A stretch of DNA of 64,000 nt from Pseudomonadota bacterium (GTDB taxonomy: Bacteria; Pseudomonadota; Gammaproteobacteria; Steroidobacterales; MnTg04), in the NCBI GenBank assembly GCA_022560735.1, contig JADFSO010000006.1:43561-107560 (forward strand), written 5' to 3'. How positions within the stretch are numbered: position 1 is the stretch's first letter; the number at the start of each line of letters is the position of its first letter. Below, piece by piece: positions 16,541 to 25,371 of the stretch. The translations under genes were made by a program, and so were the position numbers. A model generated the notes under the pieces. The model worked only from the letters and a program-made list of their open reading frames with translations, did no database searches and was not told the origin of the DNA.

Positions 16541-17968
16541 TTATTTGCGGAAATCCAGCGGCGGCTCACGGTCGCCGAGCAACGGTTCATAAATAAAATC
16601 GGCGCCGCGTTTTTCGTCAAATTCTTTTTGCACCCGGGCCAGTAACTCCGGATCGGCATACAGATCCCTGGCAGTCAGCGCCAGGGTCTTGGCCGCCACT
16701 TGCACACCCTTGATGCCGATGCTGGTGCCACCGGCCGCGACCGCCTGCCAGGTATGTGCCGCAGTGCCAGGCACCCAGGTCGCCGCGCGTAGCTCGACCG
16801 TCGGCGCGTTCCAGCTGACATCGCCAACATCGGTCGATCCGCTGGTGTTCTCCAGCTTGATCGGCATGATCGTGGCTTCGCTGCCCAGGGCATATTCCGG
16901 CTGGTCCAACGTGGGATAAATTGCCTCGGCGAACGCTTTTTCTTTGGCGTTGTAGTGAACACCGCCAACTTTTTCCAGGTTTTTCTGCATGGTTTCGGCC
17001 AGCGTCATGTTGGACAACAGGGCGTGATTGCCATGGATGATCTCGCGGTCCATCGTCGTGCCGGTGCCCATTGCCGCCGCTGTTGCCGCGGCTTCGACCC
17101 GCTCCCAAATCTGCAACAGCGTCCGCGTATCGGGATGGCGCACGTAGTAATACACCTCGGCAAAATCGGGGACGACGTTGGGCGCGTGGCCACCGGCCGT
17201 GATCACGTAATGGATACGGGTCTCCTGCGGCACGTGCTCGCGCATCAGGTTGATCATGAAATTAAAGGCTTCGACGGCATCCAGCGCCGAGCGTGCCTTT
17301 TCCGGCGCCGCCGCCGCGTGCGCGGAAACTCCATGGAAGCGGAATTTGGCCGAACGGTTGGCCAGCGAAGAATTACCTTGCACGCGAGATTCATCATCCG
17401 GATGCCAGGCGAGCACCGCATCGACATCGTCGAACAGCCCGGCGCGCGCCATGTAAACCTTGCCCGAACCCCCTTCCTCGGCTGGCGTGCCATAAAGGCG
17501 TACGGTGCCCTTGCTACCGGTTTGCTCCAGCCAGTGTTTGACGGCGATGGCCGCGCCAACCGATGCCGTCCCCAACAGGTTGTGACCACAGGCATGGCTG
17601 CCGGCCTGCCCCGGGATTTCCTCGCGTACCGGCGATGCGGTCTGGGTGATGCCGGGGAGGGCGTCGTATTCGGCCAGGAAAGCGATGACCGGCTCACCCG
17701 AACCGGCGCTGGCGACGAAAGCGGTCGGGATACCGGCGATACCGGTTTCCAATTCAAACCCGGCCTCGGCCAATGTCGTTTGCAACAACGCGCTGCTTTT
17801 TTCCTCGAGATAACCCAGCTCGGCAAAGTGCCAGATCCGCTGTGCCAGCTCGCTGTGTGCAGCGAAACGCGCGTCCGTGAAGGCGATCAGGTCGGGTTCC
17901 GTATGACCGGGTGCCGATACCAGAAAAAGCAGGCTCAGGACCGTGGCAACAACAGGGGTTTTGCTCAT
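16541..17968 (-). CDS. Exported M20-family amidohydrolase
   Basis: The 475-residue enzyme has a signal peptide (MSKTPVVATVLSLLFLVSA) and the M20D/AbgB-type metal motifs SHACGHNLLGTA, TPAEEGGSGKV and AWHPDD. The dimerisation domain begins HGVSAHAAAAPEKARSALDA. Relatives hydrolyse N-acyl amino acids or aminobenzoyl-glutamate; export suggests a periplasmic scavenging role. It lies 57 bases downstream of the FGGY kinase on the same strand and may belong to that operon, although its chemistry is not obviously linked to glycerol phosphate. Confidence 0.87.
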   Translation of the reverse strand: MSKTPVVATVLSLLFLVSAPGHTEPDLIAFTDARFAAHSELAQRIWHFAELGYLEEKSSALLQTTLAEAGFELETGIAGIPTAFVASAGSGEPVIAFLAEYDALPGITQTASPVREEIPGQAGSHACGHNLLGTASVGAAIAVKHWLEQTGSKGTVRLYGTPAEEGGSGKVYMARAGLFDDVDAVLAWHPDDESRVQGNSSLANRSAKFRFHGVSAHAAAAPEKARSALDAVEAFNFMINLMREHVPQETRIHYVITAGGHAPNVVPDFAEVYYYVRHPDTRTLLQIWERVEAAATAAAMGTGTTMDREIIHGNHALLSNMTLAETMQKNLEKVGGVHYNAKEKAFAEAIYPTLDQPEYALGSEATIMPIKLENTSGSTDVGDVSWNAPTVELRAATWVPGTAAHTWQAVAAGGTSIGIKGVQVAAKTLALTARDLYADPELLARVQKEFDEKRGADFIYEPLLGDREPPLDFRK

Positions 17969-18025
17969 CGTCTGGCATCCATTTCAAGCAAAAGGGCAGG
18001 GCACTTTAGCAGACCCGGACCCGGC

Positions 18026-19492
18026 TCACCCAGGTGCACTGGCCTTTTTTTTGTCAATCATCTGCTGCAAGTGTTTACGCCATTCCCGGTAGCGATCATT
18101 GATCGCGATCGCGTTATTGGTAGCCGGTACAAACTCGTCATCCACCGTCAACACCGGCAACACCGGGTTGGCGAGGCGGGCGCCGCCATAGGCGGTTGCC
18201 TGCAGGTTGGTCGAACGCTGCACGGGGATGCCGCTCAAGTCGGCGACACGCTGCAACAAACCATCGAGTTCCGCCAGGCCACCGCTGGCAACAATATTTT
18301 TTACTCCCGGCATGCAGCTTTCCATGGCCTGTAAATTGGCCTCGACCAAAAATGCGATGCTCTCGATGACCGCGACCGCTTGTTCGCCGATATCGCCCTC
18401 GCCGATAAACCCCGATTCCGCGTCGCTGACCCAAAACGGTGCGGCCAGGCCACCGATTGCGTTCACGAATAACGGAGGATCGGCATTATTCGCGAGCCAT
18501 TCCGGCAGTTGGGCGAACAGTTCGTCCTCGCCGATCTGCTGTGAATCGGCGAACCAGCTCAGTGCGGCGCCGGCGCCATTGATCGTGCCTTCGAGCGCGA
18601 ACATTGCATCGTGTCCATCCTGTAACAAGATACTGCGTAGCAATCCTTCGCAGACCAGGTATTCCGCCACCGGCCGTTGCAGGAACGCGCCGGTCCCCAG
18701 GTTGAGAAAGAGTTGGTCCACCGGGTTGTCGGAGAAGGCGAACGGGACCGCCGATTGATCGCCGGTAACGATGGTCAGCGGCACCGATGTCTCGCCGAGC
18801 CGCAGATCGCACCAGGCATAGCGATTCGGCTGGATCGCCGGTAGCAACGACTCATCGATAGCAAAAGCATCCAGTAACCGTGATGACCATTGGCCGGTGC
18901 GGATATCCCACAGCAAGGTGCGCGAGGCATTGCATGGATCGACGGCGAATTGCCGGCCCTGGCTCAGGTTGTACAAGATGAAGCTGGCGAGCGGGCCGAA
19001 GGCCAGGTCGTTTTTCTGCCGGGCCGCTTGCACACCGTCGAGATGCTCGAGGCACCAGCGTAATTTGCTGGCGCCGTAATGCGGCGAGCGGGGCAGGCCG
19101 GTGATTTCCGCTACCTCCGGCTGACTCAGTGAAAGACTTTCCAGGTTGTCCGCGGCACGCGTGTCCTGCCACGAGATAACGGGCGAAAGCGGGGCGCCCG
19201 TTTGTCTGGACCAGCACACGATGCTGGACCGTTGTGTGCACAAGGCCGCGCTGCGGACCATCGCTGTCTGCGCGCCCAGCTGAGCGGCAAGCCGGTCGAG
19301 GCACTCGGCAACGGATGCGATCAGCTTGCCCGCATCATGCTCGACTCTGCCGGGCGATGGATGGCTGGCGCCGATCCCGACTTCGTGCTCGGCGACTGTA
19401 TCTCCGGTTTCATCGAATACCAGCGCACGAGTCGCATGGCCACCTTGATCGAGGACCAATGTCCACTGGCGGTCGTTGGGGTTGCTAGTCAC
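18026..19492 (-). CDS. FGGY-family carbohydrate kinase (glycerol kinase-like)
   Basis: The 488-residue kinase begins WTLVLDQGGHATRALVFDE, the N-terminal phosphate-binding segment of the FGGY fold. It also has VISWQDTRAA, VTGDQSAVPFAF, FLNLGTGAFLQRP and the second-domain ATP motif IVASGGLAELDGLLQ. It resembles glycerol kinases in length and motifs but is divergent, so the sugar alcohol is not certain. GTG 19492 overlaps the stop of the upstream glycerophosphodiesterase gene by eight bases. The frame is open beyond this, but the overlap start gives the normal family N-terminus. Context supports production of glycerol-3-phosphate. Confidence 0.82.
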   Translation of the reverse strand: MTSNPNDRQWTLVLDQGGHATRALVFDETGDTVAEHEVGIGASHPSPGRVEHDAGKLIASVAECLDRLAAQLGAQTAMVRSAALCTQRSSIVCWSRQTGAPLSPVISWQDTRAADNLESLSLSQPEVAEITGLPRSPHYGASKLRWCLEHLDGVQAARQKNDLAFGPLASFILYNLSQGRQFAVDPCNASRTLLWDIRTGQWSSRLLDAFAIDESLLPAIQPNRYAWCDLRLGETSVPLTIVTGDQSAVPFAFSDNPVDQLFLNLGTGAFLQRPVAEYLVCEGLLRSILLQDGHDAMFALEGTINGAGAALSWFADSQQIGEDELFAQLPEWLANNADPPLFVNAIGGLAAPFWVSDAESGFIGEGDIGEQAVAVIESIAFLVEANLQAMESCMPGVKNIVASGGLAELDGLLQRVADLSGIPVQRSTNLQATAYGGARLANPVLPVLTVDDEFVPATNNAIAINDRYREWRKHLQQMIDKKKASAPG

Positions 19493-20228
19493 TGTCTCGA
19501 TCGCCGTTTGCCAGGAATTCCCCGATAAAATCCGTTTCCACCAGGTCCGCGCCACGATCGAATAATTCGTGCGCCTGCTTTGGCGTCTTGACATCGTAAA
19601 CGACCCAGCGCCAATTTTCGTTTGGGGGTAATTTTTTGTGCGCGATCCTGGAGCGTTTTACAAACAGGTAATCGGGTTGCAGGTCGGCCGCAGCGCTCAG
19701 TGTCTGTTTATCGTATGCGCTGATTACCCAGCCGGTTTGTCTGGCGCCTTTGCTTTGCGCCATCGATACTGCTTCCGGGTCGAAGGAAATAATCACGCCG
19801 CGAGTACCCAGCCGATCGGTCAGTGGCAGGATCGCATCGATGCAGCGGTCTTTGCCAAAGCGCAAAATGCTGGCGCCTTTGATTTCGACAAAAACCTGAC
19901 CGGCAAAATCATCCAGCATGGCGATAACGTCCGCCAGCGACGGAATCGTGGAATCGGCGAAACGATCGCCAAATCGTTTAGGTTGGCCGGCAGACAGACC
20001 GCGAACTTCTTGCGCACCCAGCGCAAACAGATCCTCATTACTCGTCCCGGTACGTTTGCTCGTGTGATCGTGAATCACCATCGGAACCTGGTCGCGGGTC
20101 AACTGCACGTCGAACTCGAGATTGCCTGCACCGGCGTCTATAGCCGCACAAAAACCGGCCAGCGTATTTTCCGGGTAACTTGATGGCCACCCGCGGTGTG
20201 CCACCAGGCTTTTGGGGTCAAGCGTCAT
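19485..20228 (-). CDS. Glycerophosphodiester phosphodiesterase
   Basis: The 247-residue cytosolic enzyme carries the GDPD signatures LVAHRGWPSSYPENTLAGF (catalytic His and substrate-binding Arg/Glu), NLEFDVQLTRD (metal ligands) and MVIHDHT. A later VFVEIKG supplies a further Glu. It should hydrolyse glycerophosphodiesters to an alcohol and glycerol-3-phosphate. It has no signal peptide, so it resembles UgpQ rather than GlpQ. ATG 20228 overlaps the GpsA-like stop by four bases (ATGA) and is preferred to the longer upstream start. It is the middle gene of a coupled three-gene unit. Confidence 0.9.
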   Translation of the reverse strand: MTLDPKSLVAHRGWPSSYPENTLAGFCAAIDAGAGNLEFDVQLTRDQVPMVIHDHTSKRTGTSNEDLFALGAQEVRGLSAGQPKRFGDRFADSTIPSLADVIAMLDDFAGQVFVEIKGASILRFGKDRCIDAILPLTDRLGTRGVIISFDPEAVSMAQSKGARQTGWVISAYDKQTLSAAADLQPDYLFVKRSRIAHKKLPPNENWRWVVYDVKTPKQAHELFDRGADLVETDFIGEFLANGDRDSD

Positions 20229-21154
20229 TGCAGCAGCGAGGCGTTCTCGCACAGCTTGAGGATGATTGCCCGTGCGTTTTTCGGTTTGTCGAGCAGGTCT
20301 CGCATCGCGCTGACCACCGGAAAATCGGCAAACTCGATCAACTTGTGCTGATCGAGCATTCGCAGCGCGTGAAATCCTTCGCCGCGAATGTTGGTGCCGC
20401 TGGCCAGCAATTCATCGGTCTGACCGGCGGCCAGTTTCATGCCGGCGTTGCGATGGTGGGAGCCCGAACTGGTCGCCGTCGTGATCAGGTCGCCGGCGCC
20501 GGGCAGTCCATACACGGTCTTCACCTCGCCACCGAATTTCTGCACGATCCGCGCCAGCTCGTTCAATGCCGCGGCCAGCAAAAAACCGCGAATGTTGGCC
20601 CCCAGGGCCAGCTCGTCTGCTGCGCCGACCAGCGGGACATAGACATTCTTGAGAATGACCGCCCACGACGCACCGACCACATCGTGGCTGCCTGATACGT
20701 GCAGATGACTGCCGGCAAACAGCTCGAGAACCAGCGAAATGACCGCCTCGGATTGCGCAGCGACCGTGGCAAAACCAGGCAGGCCGGCGAGCATGTTCTC
20801 TGCGATCATGGGCCCATAGAGCACGCCGAATTGTCGCTCGTTGCCAAAAACAGCCTGCATGATGTCCGCGGGTGTATGGCCATCGGCATCGAGTCCCTTG
20901 GCAATGGTCAGGCAGGCCACCTCATGCGGCGCCGCTCGATGGACTCTTTCAGCGATTTCCCGATGCGGACTCGTGGGGATGGCAAACAGGATCAGATCGC
21001 AACCTGGCTCAACCACTTCCTCGAGAGGGATATTTTCCACCCCGGTATCCAGGTCTTTCTCCCAGATCGATATGCGGTGTCTTGGCACCAGGGCGGACTC
21101 GAGGGCGCGGCCGATTTCACCGTGACCGAGCATGACGATTTCACGTTGGCCCAT
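20225..21154 (-). CDS. Glycerol-3-phosphate dehydrogenase-like protein (GpsA family)
   Basis: The 309-residue protein has an N-terminal NAD-binding motif MLGHGEIGRALES and the GpsA-type elements FAIPTSPHREI, CLTIAKGLD, GPMIAENMLAGLPGF, LKNVYVPLVGAADEL (catalytic Lys) and GLPGAGDLITTATSSGSHH. It should interconvert dihydroxyacetone phosphate and glycerol-3-phosphate. At 309 residues it is shorter than typical GpsA (about 330-340) and rather divergent, so it may be a second, specialised copy. GAGGGGAC precedes the ATG. It is the first gene of the coupled operon. Confidence 0.82.
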   Translation of the reverse strand: MGQREIVMLGHGEIGRALESALVPRHRISIWEKDLDTGVENIPLEEVVEPGCDLILFAIPTSPHREIAERVHRAAPHEVACLTIAKGLDADGHTPADIMQAVFGNERQFGVLYGPMIAENMLAGLPGFATVAAQSEAVISLVLELFAGSHLHVSGSHDVVGASWAVILKNVYVPLVGAADELALGANIRGFLLAAALNELARIVQKFGGEVKTVYGLPGAGDLITTATSSGSHHRNAGMKLAAGQTDELLASGTNIRGEGFHALRMLDQHKLIEFADFPVVSAMRDLLDKPKNARAIILKLCENASLLQ

Positions 21155-21249
21155 GGCAGTCCCCTCTATCGACGATTCAGGCGATCAATAGTAATCGTTG
21201 GCCGTACCTTATAGGTAGCCCGGCGGGGTGTTTAGGATACTGATGTGGG

Positions 21250-23097
21250 TCAGGCGCGTTTGGACTTGCCTGCCGGTTTGAGCAATGCGGCCAGCGATTC
21301 CAGTTCCTCGGCAAGCGGCCGGGGCCTGGCGATGCCATAACCTTGCACATAATCGACGCCGATTTCTTTCAGGTGCGCTTTGATGGAATTGTTTTTCACG
21401 TATTCGGCGATGGTCTGCACACCCATCGCATGGCTCATCCGGGTAATGGCTTCGACGATCGCACTGGAAGCCTCGTCATCGAGAATTTCCGTGATGAACT
21501 GGCCATCGATTTTCAGGAAATCGATGGGTAGTGTCTTGAAATAGGAAAAGGAACTCAGGCCGGCGCCGAAATCATCGAGTGAAAAATGACAACCGATCTT
21601 CTTCAGCGCAGCCATGAATTCTGCCGCGCGATTCATATCGAGAATCGCCGCTGTTTCGGTTATCTCGAAGCAAATCGCTTGCGGGGGAATATCGGCGCGC
21701 GCGAATTCGCCGGCGACGAAATCCAGGAAACCGCTGTCGCAAAGCGACTGGCCGGACAGGTTGATCGCGAACAGGCTTTTCGATTCTGTGAGTACCACGC
21801 GATGTTTGCCGAGCAGATCCAGGGTCTGGCGTATCACCCAGCGATCGATCGCGGGCATCAGCCGGCTATGCTCGGCGTGCGACAGGAATTCGCTGGGTGC
21901 AATCGGCTTGCCGTCGTGGTCTATGCCGCGCAGCAGGATTTCAAAATGCGGACTTTTTCCGCGCCCCCTTAACGGTTGGATACGCTGGCAGTAAAGATAG
22001 AAATTGTCATCGCGTAACGCCTGTTGGATGCCCTCGACGCCCTGCATGCGTTCCAGGCTGTGCAACAACATGGCATCGTGATGCTGATACAGCGCGACCC
22101 GGTCGCGGCCGCGATCCTTGGCGACGATGCAGGCGATTTTTGCCGCCGCCAGGGCGCTCTCGACAGTATCCGACTCGGCGGCCAGCCGCGCCACGCCGAT
22201 GCTGACCGTCAGCTTGATGGGGCGGTCATCCCAGACGATGCTCAGATCGCCGATGGCTCGCCGAATGTCCTGGCCGATGCACCAACCCTGATCGAGCGAG
22301 CAGTCGCCAATCAGGATGCCGTATTCGTCATCGCCGATCCGCGCCACCGGGCCCATCCCGTCAAGGTCTCCGGACAACAGCAATGCGACTTGCCGGATCA
22401 CCTGGTCGCAGGCCTGGTGGCCGAGCGATTCCTCGATGGTTTTCATGTCGTCGAGATCCAGGTGGAGCACGCAATGGCTCGCCGACTTGCCGTTCTTGCC
22501 GGACAGTATTGTTCCGAGACGGTATTCGAACTCCATGCGGTTGATCAGACCGGTCAGATTGTCATAGCGAGCCTGCATGATCCGGGCGATATTGGCGGCG
22601 ATCGCCTGCAGCAAAGTCTGTTCGCGTTTGCCGAAATCCGGCGAGTCGGGGCCATTGGCGACAAACAGTATGCCTTCGACCTGGTTGCCGCTGACCAGGA
22701 TCGGGGCGGCCAGGCTCTTGCACGAACCACCCGGCAGGATTTCTTTGCGCCTCGCTGAAGACCGGTCGCTGACCACCACGTTTTTGTTCGCCACTTGCAG
22801 CCAGGCATCGAGATCCCTTTCCAGTTCACGGATGACCCTGGCCGCGTTATCCAGCGAATGCGCGCTGCTGTCGCGGCGGATGTTGATCCCCTTGTCGCGC
22901 AAAATAACGATTGCCAGCGAGACATCGAGATGGTTTACGCAGCGCTCGACCAACTCTGTCAATGCGTTTTGCACGCCACGGATCTGCAGGATCTGTTCGT
23001 TGCTGTGGCAAATCAGATCCAGTTCCTGGTAGCGTTTGGCCAGCTGCACTTTTTTCCGTGCAACCGGCTTTTTGATGTCCGACATTCTGCGTGCCAT
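21250..23097 (-). CDS. GAF-GGDEF-EAL cyclic-di-GMP protein with degenerate GGDEF motif
   Basis: The 615-residue cytoplasmic protein has a GAF-like sensor (about residues 30-180), a GGDEF domain (about 190-345) and an EAL domain (about 360-600). The GGDEF signature reads RIGDDEYGI (about residue 254), so the second glycine is lost and cyclase activity is doubtful. The EAL side keeps the key elements: FEILLRG, AINLSGQSL, FEITETAAI, DDFGAGLSSF and LKIDGQFI. It is therefore most likely a c-di-GMP phosphodiesterase whose degenerate GGDEF domain may bind GTP as a regulator. It has no membrane segments. A CRP-like inverted repeat lies about 110 bases upstream of its start. Confidence 0.9.
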   Translation of the reverse strand: MARRMSDIKKPVARKKVQLAKRYQELDLICHSNEQILQIRGVQNALTELVERCVNHLDVSLAIVILRDKGINIRRDSSAHSLDNAARVIRELERDLDAWLQVANKNVVVSDRSSARRKEILPGGSCKSLAAPILVSGNQVEGILFVANGPDSPDFGKREQTLLQAIAANIARIMQARYDNLTGLINRMEFEYRLGTILSGKNGKSASHCVLHLDLDDMKTIEESLGHQACDQVIRQVALLLSGDLDGMGPVARIGDDEYGILIGDCSLDQGWCIGQDIRRAIGDLSIVWDDRPIKLTVSIGVARLAAESDTVESALAAAKIACIVAKDRGRDRVALYQHHDAMLLHSLERMQGVEGIQQALRDDNFYLYCQRIQPLRGRGKSPHFEILLRGIDHDGKPIAPSEFLSHAEHSRLMPAIDRWVIRQTLDLLGKHRVVLTESKSLFAINLSGQSLCDSGFLDFVAGEFARADIPPQAICFEITETAAILDMNRAAEFMAALKKIGCHFSLDDFGAGLSSFSYFKTLPIDFLKIDGQFITEILDDEASSAIVEAITRMSHAMGVQTIAEYVKNNSIKAHLKEIGVDYVQGYGIARPRPLAEELESLAALLKPAGKSKRA

Positions 23098-23204
23098 GTC
23101 TTTGTCCTGGCGCCATGTCGAGGCGCAATCGTATAAATTTCAATGACTTCTCATTGAATTTTCGTTTTCAATCGGAATACTCTCGCATTGCAAGACCGGG
23201 ACTT

Positions 23205-23222
23205 CCGTGACCGGCGTCACGG
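23205..23222. promoter_or_regulatory. CRP-like inverted repeat
   Basis: The sequence CCGTGACCGGCGTCACGG has 7-base arms and the GTGA-N6-TCAC core spacing of CRP-family sites, differing from the consensus TGTGA/TCACA at the outer positions. It lies between the divergent GGDEF/EAL gene and the TPR gene remnant, so it could serve either. Confidence 0.45.
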
Positions 23223-23291
23223 CATGCAAGGTGGCCTAAAATCGTCCAAAAGCGTAGGGTTGTACCTAGCGAAGGGCGGGGGAACCCACTG

Positions 23292-24280
23292 ATGTCCATT
23301 TTTCGCGAACTCAAGCGGCGTAACGTATTTCGCGTAGCAGCAGCCTATGCGGTTGTGGCTTGGTTGTTGATCGAGGTCACAGCCACGGTCTTTCCTATCA
23401 TTAAGCTTCCCGAGTGGTCGGTACCTGGTGGTTCAGCGGATCCGGGCCACACTTGAGGGCGCGGTTCGCGAGTTTGAAAAGGCGATAGCGCTCGACCCCG
23501 ATTATGCGCTTGGCCATGCGGAGTTGGCCATTGCCATCCTCTTGCTAACACGCGAGCAATATGGCGCCTTGACCATCACCGACGCCATTGCCAGAGCCGC
23601 ACCTTATGCCGAGCGGGCGATAGCCCTTGATCCGACCCTCGCCGAAGCCCATGCCGCCACTGGTTTTGTCTTGTGGTTCCAGAAGAATCTGGAAGAAGCC
23701 CAGATACACTTCAGACAGGCCATTCAGATCAACCCCAACTATTCCATCGTTTACAACTGGATGGGACTCCTCCTCGGTCAAAACCTCGGACGCTATGCCG
23801 AGGCCTTTGCCGCGTTCGAAACGATGCTGCGGCTCGATCCGCTGTCGATCCCGACTACAGGTAATTACGTTTTTGCACTGATCGACAGAAACCGGCTGGA
23901 CGAGGCCGACCGGGAACTGGAAAAGATTGCTGCCATTTCCCCGACCCGTTACGCGTTTGTGCGTAGCTACCGGGCGTCTCTCGGCGGGCATTGGGCCAAT
24001 GCGGTCCTGGCCAACCTGGATGCCTTGCGAATCGATCCGCAGCACGTACTTGCCAAGCTTTTCCTCACCTGGCAGTTTGCCGCCATCGACCTTGAGAAAG
24101 AAGCGCTTGCCATTGCAGAAGCACCGCGGCCCTTTGCATGGGGGTGTTGGGAAAACCCGGAGACGCGGTCACGACCGCAGAGGCGCGCCGCTCTCGGCCA
24201 TCCTTGGCCTTCGCGGCATTTGCACATCCACGTGCTACGGAATTTCACGCGCAACGCGGGTTCTCATCGATGTCGCCCAA
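23292..24280 (+). pseudogene. Remnant of a TPR signalling protein gene
   Basis: ATG 23292, after a GGGGGA site, opens a 54-residue frame beginning MSIFRELKRRNVFRVAAAYA with one membrane helix. This is the characteristic N-terminus of a large family of gammaproteobacterial membrane-anchored TPR proteins. It stops at 23454-23456. A second frame beginning around 23428 carries TPR units of the same family (EFEKAIALDPDYALGHAELA, HFRQAIQINPNYSIVYNWMG). The central few hundred residues are missing, the junction is out of frame, and the 3' part shifts frame again near 24140-24160 before running into the ssrA terminator. It is best read as a deleted, decaying gene. The TPR part may still be translated. 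Confidence 0.75.
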
Positions 24281-24308
24281 TAAAAAGCCCGCCATAAAGG
24301 CGAGCTTT
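24281..24308 (-). terminator. Terminator of ssrA
   Basis: Read on the minus strand, AGCTCGCC and GGCGGGCT form an 8-base-pair stem (one G-U pair) around loop TTTAT and are followed by TTTTTATT. It begins six bases after the encoded CCA end of tmRNA. Confidence 0.85.
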
Positions 24309-24313
24309 GTTTT

Positions 24314-24669
24314 TGGTGGAGGCGGCGGGAATCGAACCCGCGTCCGCAAGCACTCTGCTCAGGGATCTACATGCTTATCCGGTCTATTGATCTTATTATC
24401 GGCTACCCGACGGGCAGGGAAAACCGACAACCAGTTCAGAACTTGTTAACGCTGAAACCCTGAACAAATTCCAGTCGCGATCTTGTGTAAGGTGACGCCC
24501 GAAACATATCCACAAGAAAATATTGTCGCGGACGCTAGCGGGATTTAAGCCGCCAGTGCGTAGTTGTTGTCGTTTGCAACTATACAGTTTGCAGTTGGAT
24601 TAACGAGGAACCCTGCACCTCGGCATGCACCCGGAGGTTCGCTACCCACGTCGAAGCCAGGTCGCCCCC
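24314..24669 (-). ncRNA. ssrA: Transfer-messenger RNA (tmRNA)
   Basis: The minus strand starts GGGGGCGACCTGGCTTCGAC and ends GGTTCGATTCCCGCC then GCCTCCACCA. The two ends form the tRNA-like acceptor stem (GGGGGCG with CGCCTCC) with an encoded CCA. The tag-coding segment is at 24577-24545 and reads ANDNNYALAA followed by TAA, starting at a GCA resume codon. tmRNA rescues stalled ribosomes and marks the incomplete protein for degradation, with SmpB as partner. smpB is 66 bases upstream on the same strand. Open frames that cross this region are not genes. Confidence 0.97.
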
Positions 24670-24679
24670 CAGATTGTCT

Positions 24680-24685
24680 ATTCTA
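24680..24685 (-). promoter_or_regulatory. Probable -10 element of ssrA
   Basis: On the minus strand TAGAAT lies about ten bases before the tmRNA 5' end, a good -10 position. No strong -35 hexamer is visible at the usual spacing, so the assignment is tentative. Confidence 0.4.
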
Positions 24686-24735
24686 CACCTTTGCCGTGCC
24701 TGAAACGGGGTCTGGCGCGCAAAATTAAAGATCGG

Positions 24736-25215
24736 CTAGCTGTGCTTCAGGATGCGTTCTTTTTGCCGCTTCCAGTCGCGGTCTTTGTCTGAAGCGCGCT
24801 TGTCGTGCTGTTTCTTGCCCTTGGCGAGACCCAGGTCGAGCTTGGCGCGGCCTTTTTTCCAGTACAGGCTCAGCGGGATCAGCGTATAGCCTTTGCGCTC
24901 GACGGAACCGATCAGCCGGTCGAGTTCGCGGCGGTGGAGCAGCAATTTCCGGGTCCGGGTCGGGTCGGTCTTGACATGCGTCGATGCGGAACTCAGCGGA
25001 GAAAAGTGCGCGCCCAGCAACCACGCCTCGGCATCTTTGATGACCACGTAGCTTTCCTTGAGCTGGGCACGGCCGGCCCTGAGGCTTTTTGCCTCCCAGC
25101 CCTGTAGTGCCAGTCCGGCCTCGAGGTTGTCCTCGATGAAGAAATCGTGCCGCGCCTTGCGGTTGGTCACGATGACTTTCGAGCCCGTACCTTGCTTTTT
25201 TTTCCTTGCTGCCAT
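24736..25215 (-). CDS. smpB: SsrA-binding protein SmpB
   Basis: The 159-residue protein matches SmpB throughout: [20 protein letters not shown] at the N-terminus, [39 protein letters not shown], and a basic C-terminal tail with KGKKQHDKR and [13 protein letters not shown]. SmpB binds tmRNA and delivers it to the ribosomal A site; the tail occupies the empty mRNA channel. It lies directly upstream of ssrA on the same strand. The start ATG begins [11 protein letters not shown], with an ordinary family length. Confidence 0.97.
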   Translation of the reverse strand: MAARKKKQGTGSKVIVTNRKARHDFFIEDNLEAGLALQGWEAKSLRAGRAQLKESYVVIKDAEAWLLGAHFSPLSSASTHVKTDPTRTRKLLLHRRELDRLIGSVERKGYTLIPLSLYWKKGRAKLDLGLAKGKKQHDKRASDKDRDWKRQKERILKHS

Positions 25216-25371
25216 GGTTTCTAAGTCCTGTTCGCGCGCATTCTACCGGGGAGTGGCCGGAAAATATTGCTTTGCATGCATTTTGCGGAGGCGGCCCATT
25301 CGATGTTGAGTTGTCTGCGGATTGAATTTCATCCAGAATCGCGGATTTCGCGGTAGGTTGGAATAAGAACT

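Noticed and set aside
24138..24449. A frame containing GGGGGNRTRV that reads through the tmRNA 3' end
   Set aside because: It is translated non-coding RNA; the phrase is a well-known false protein from tRNA-like ends. Only its first residues may reflect a shifted remnant of the TPR gene.
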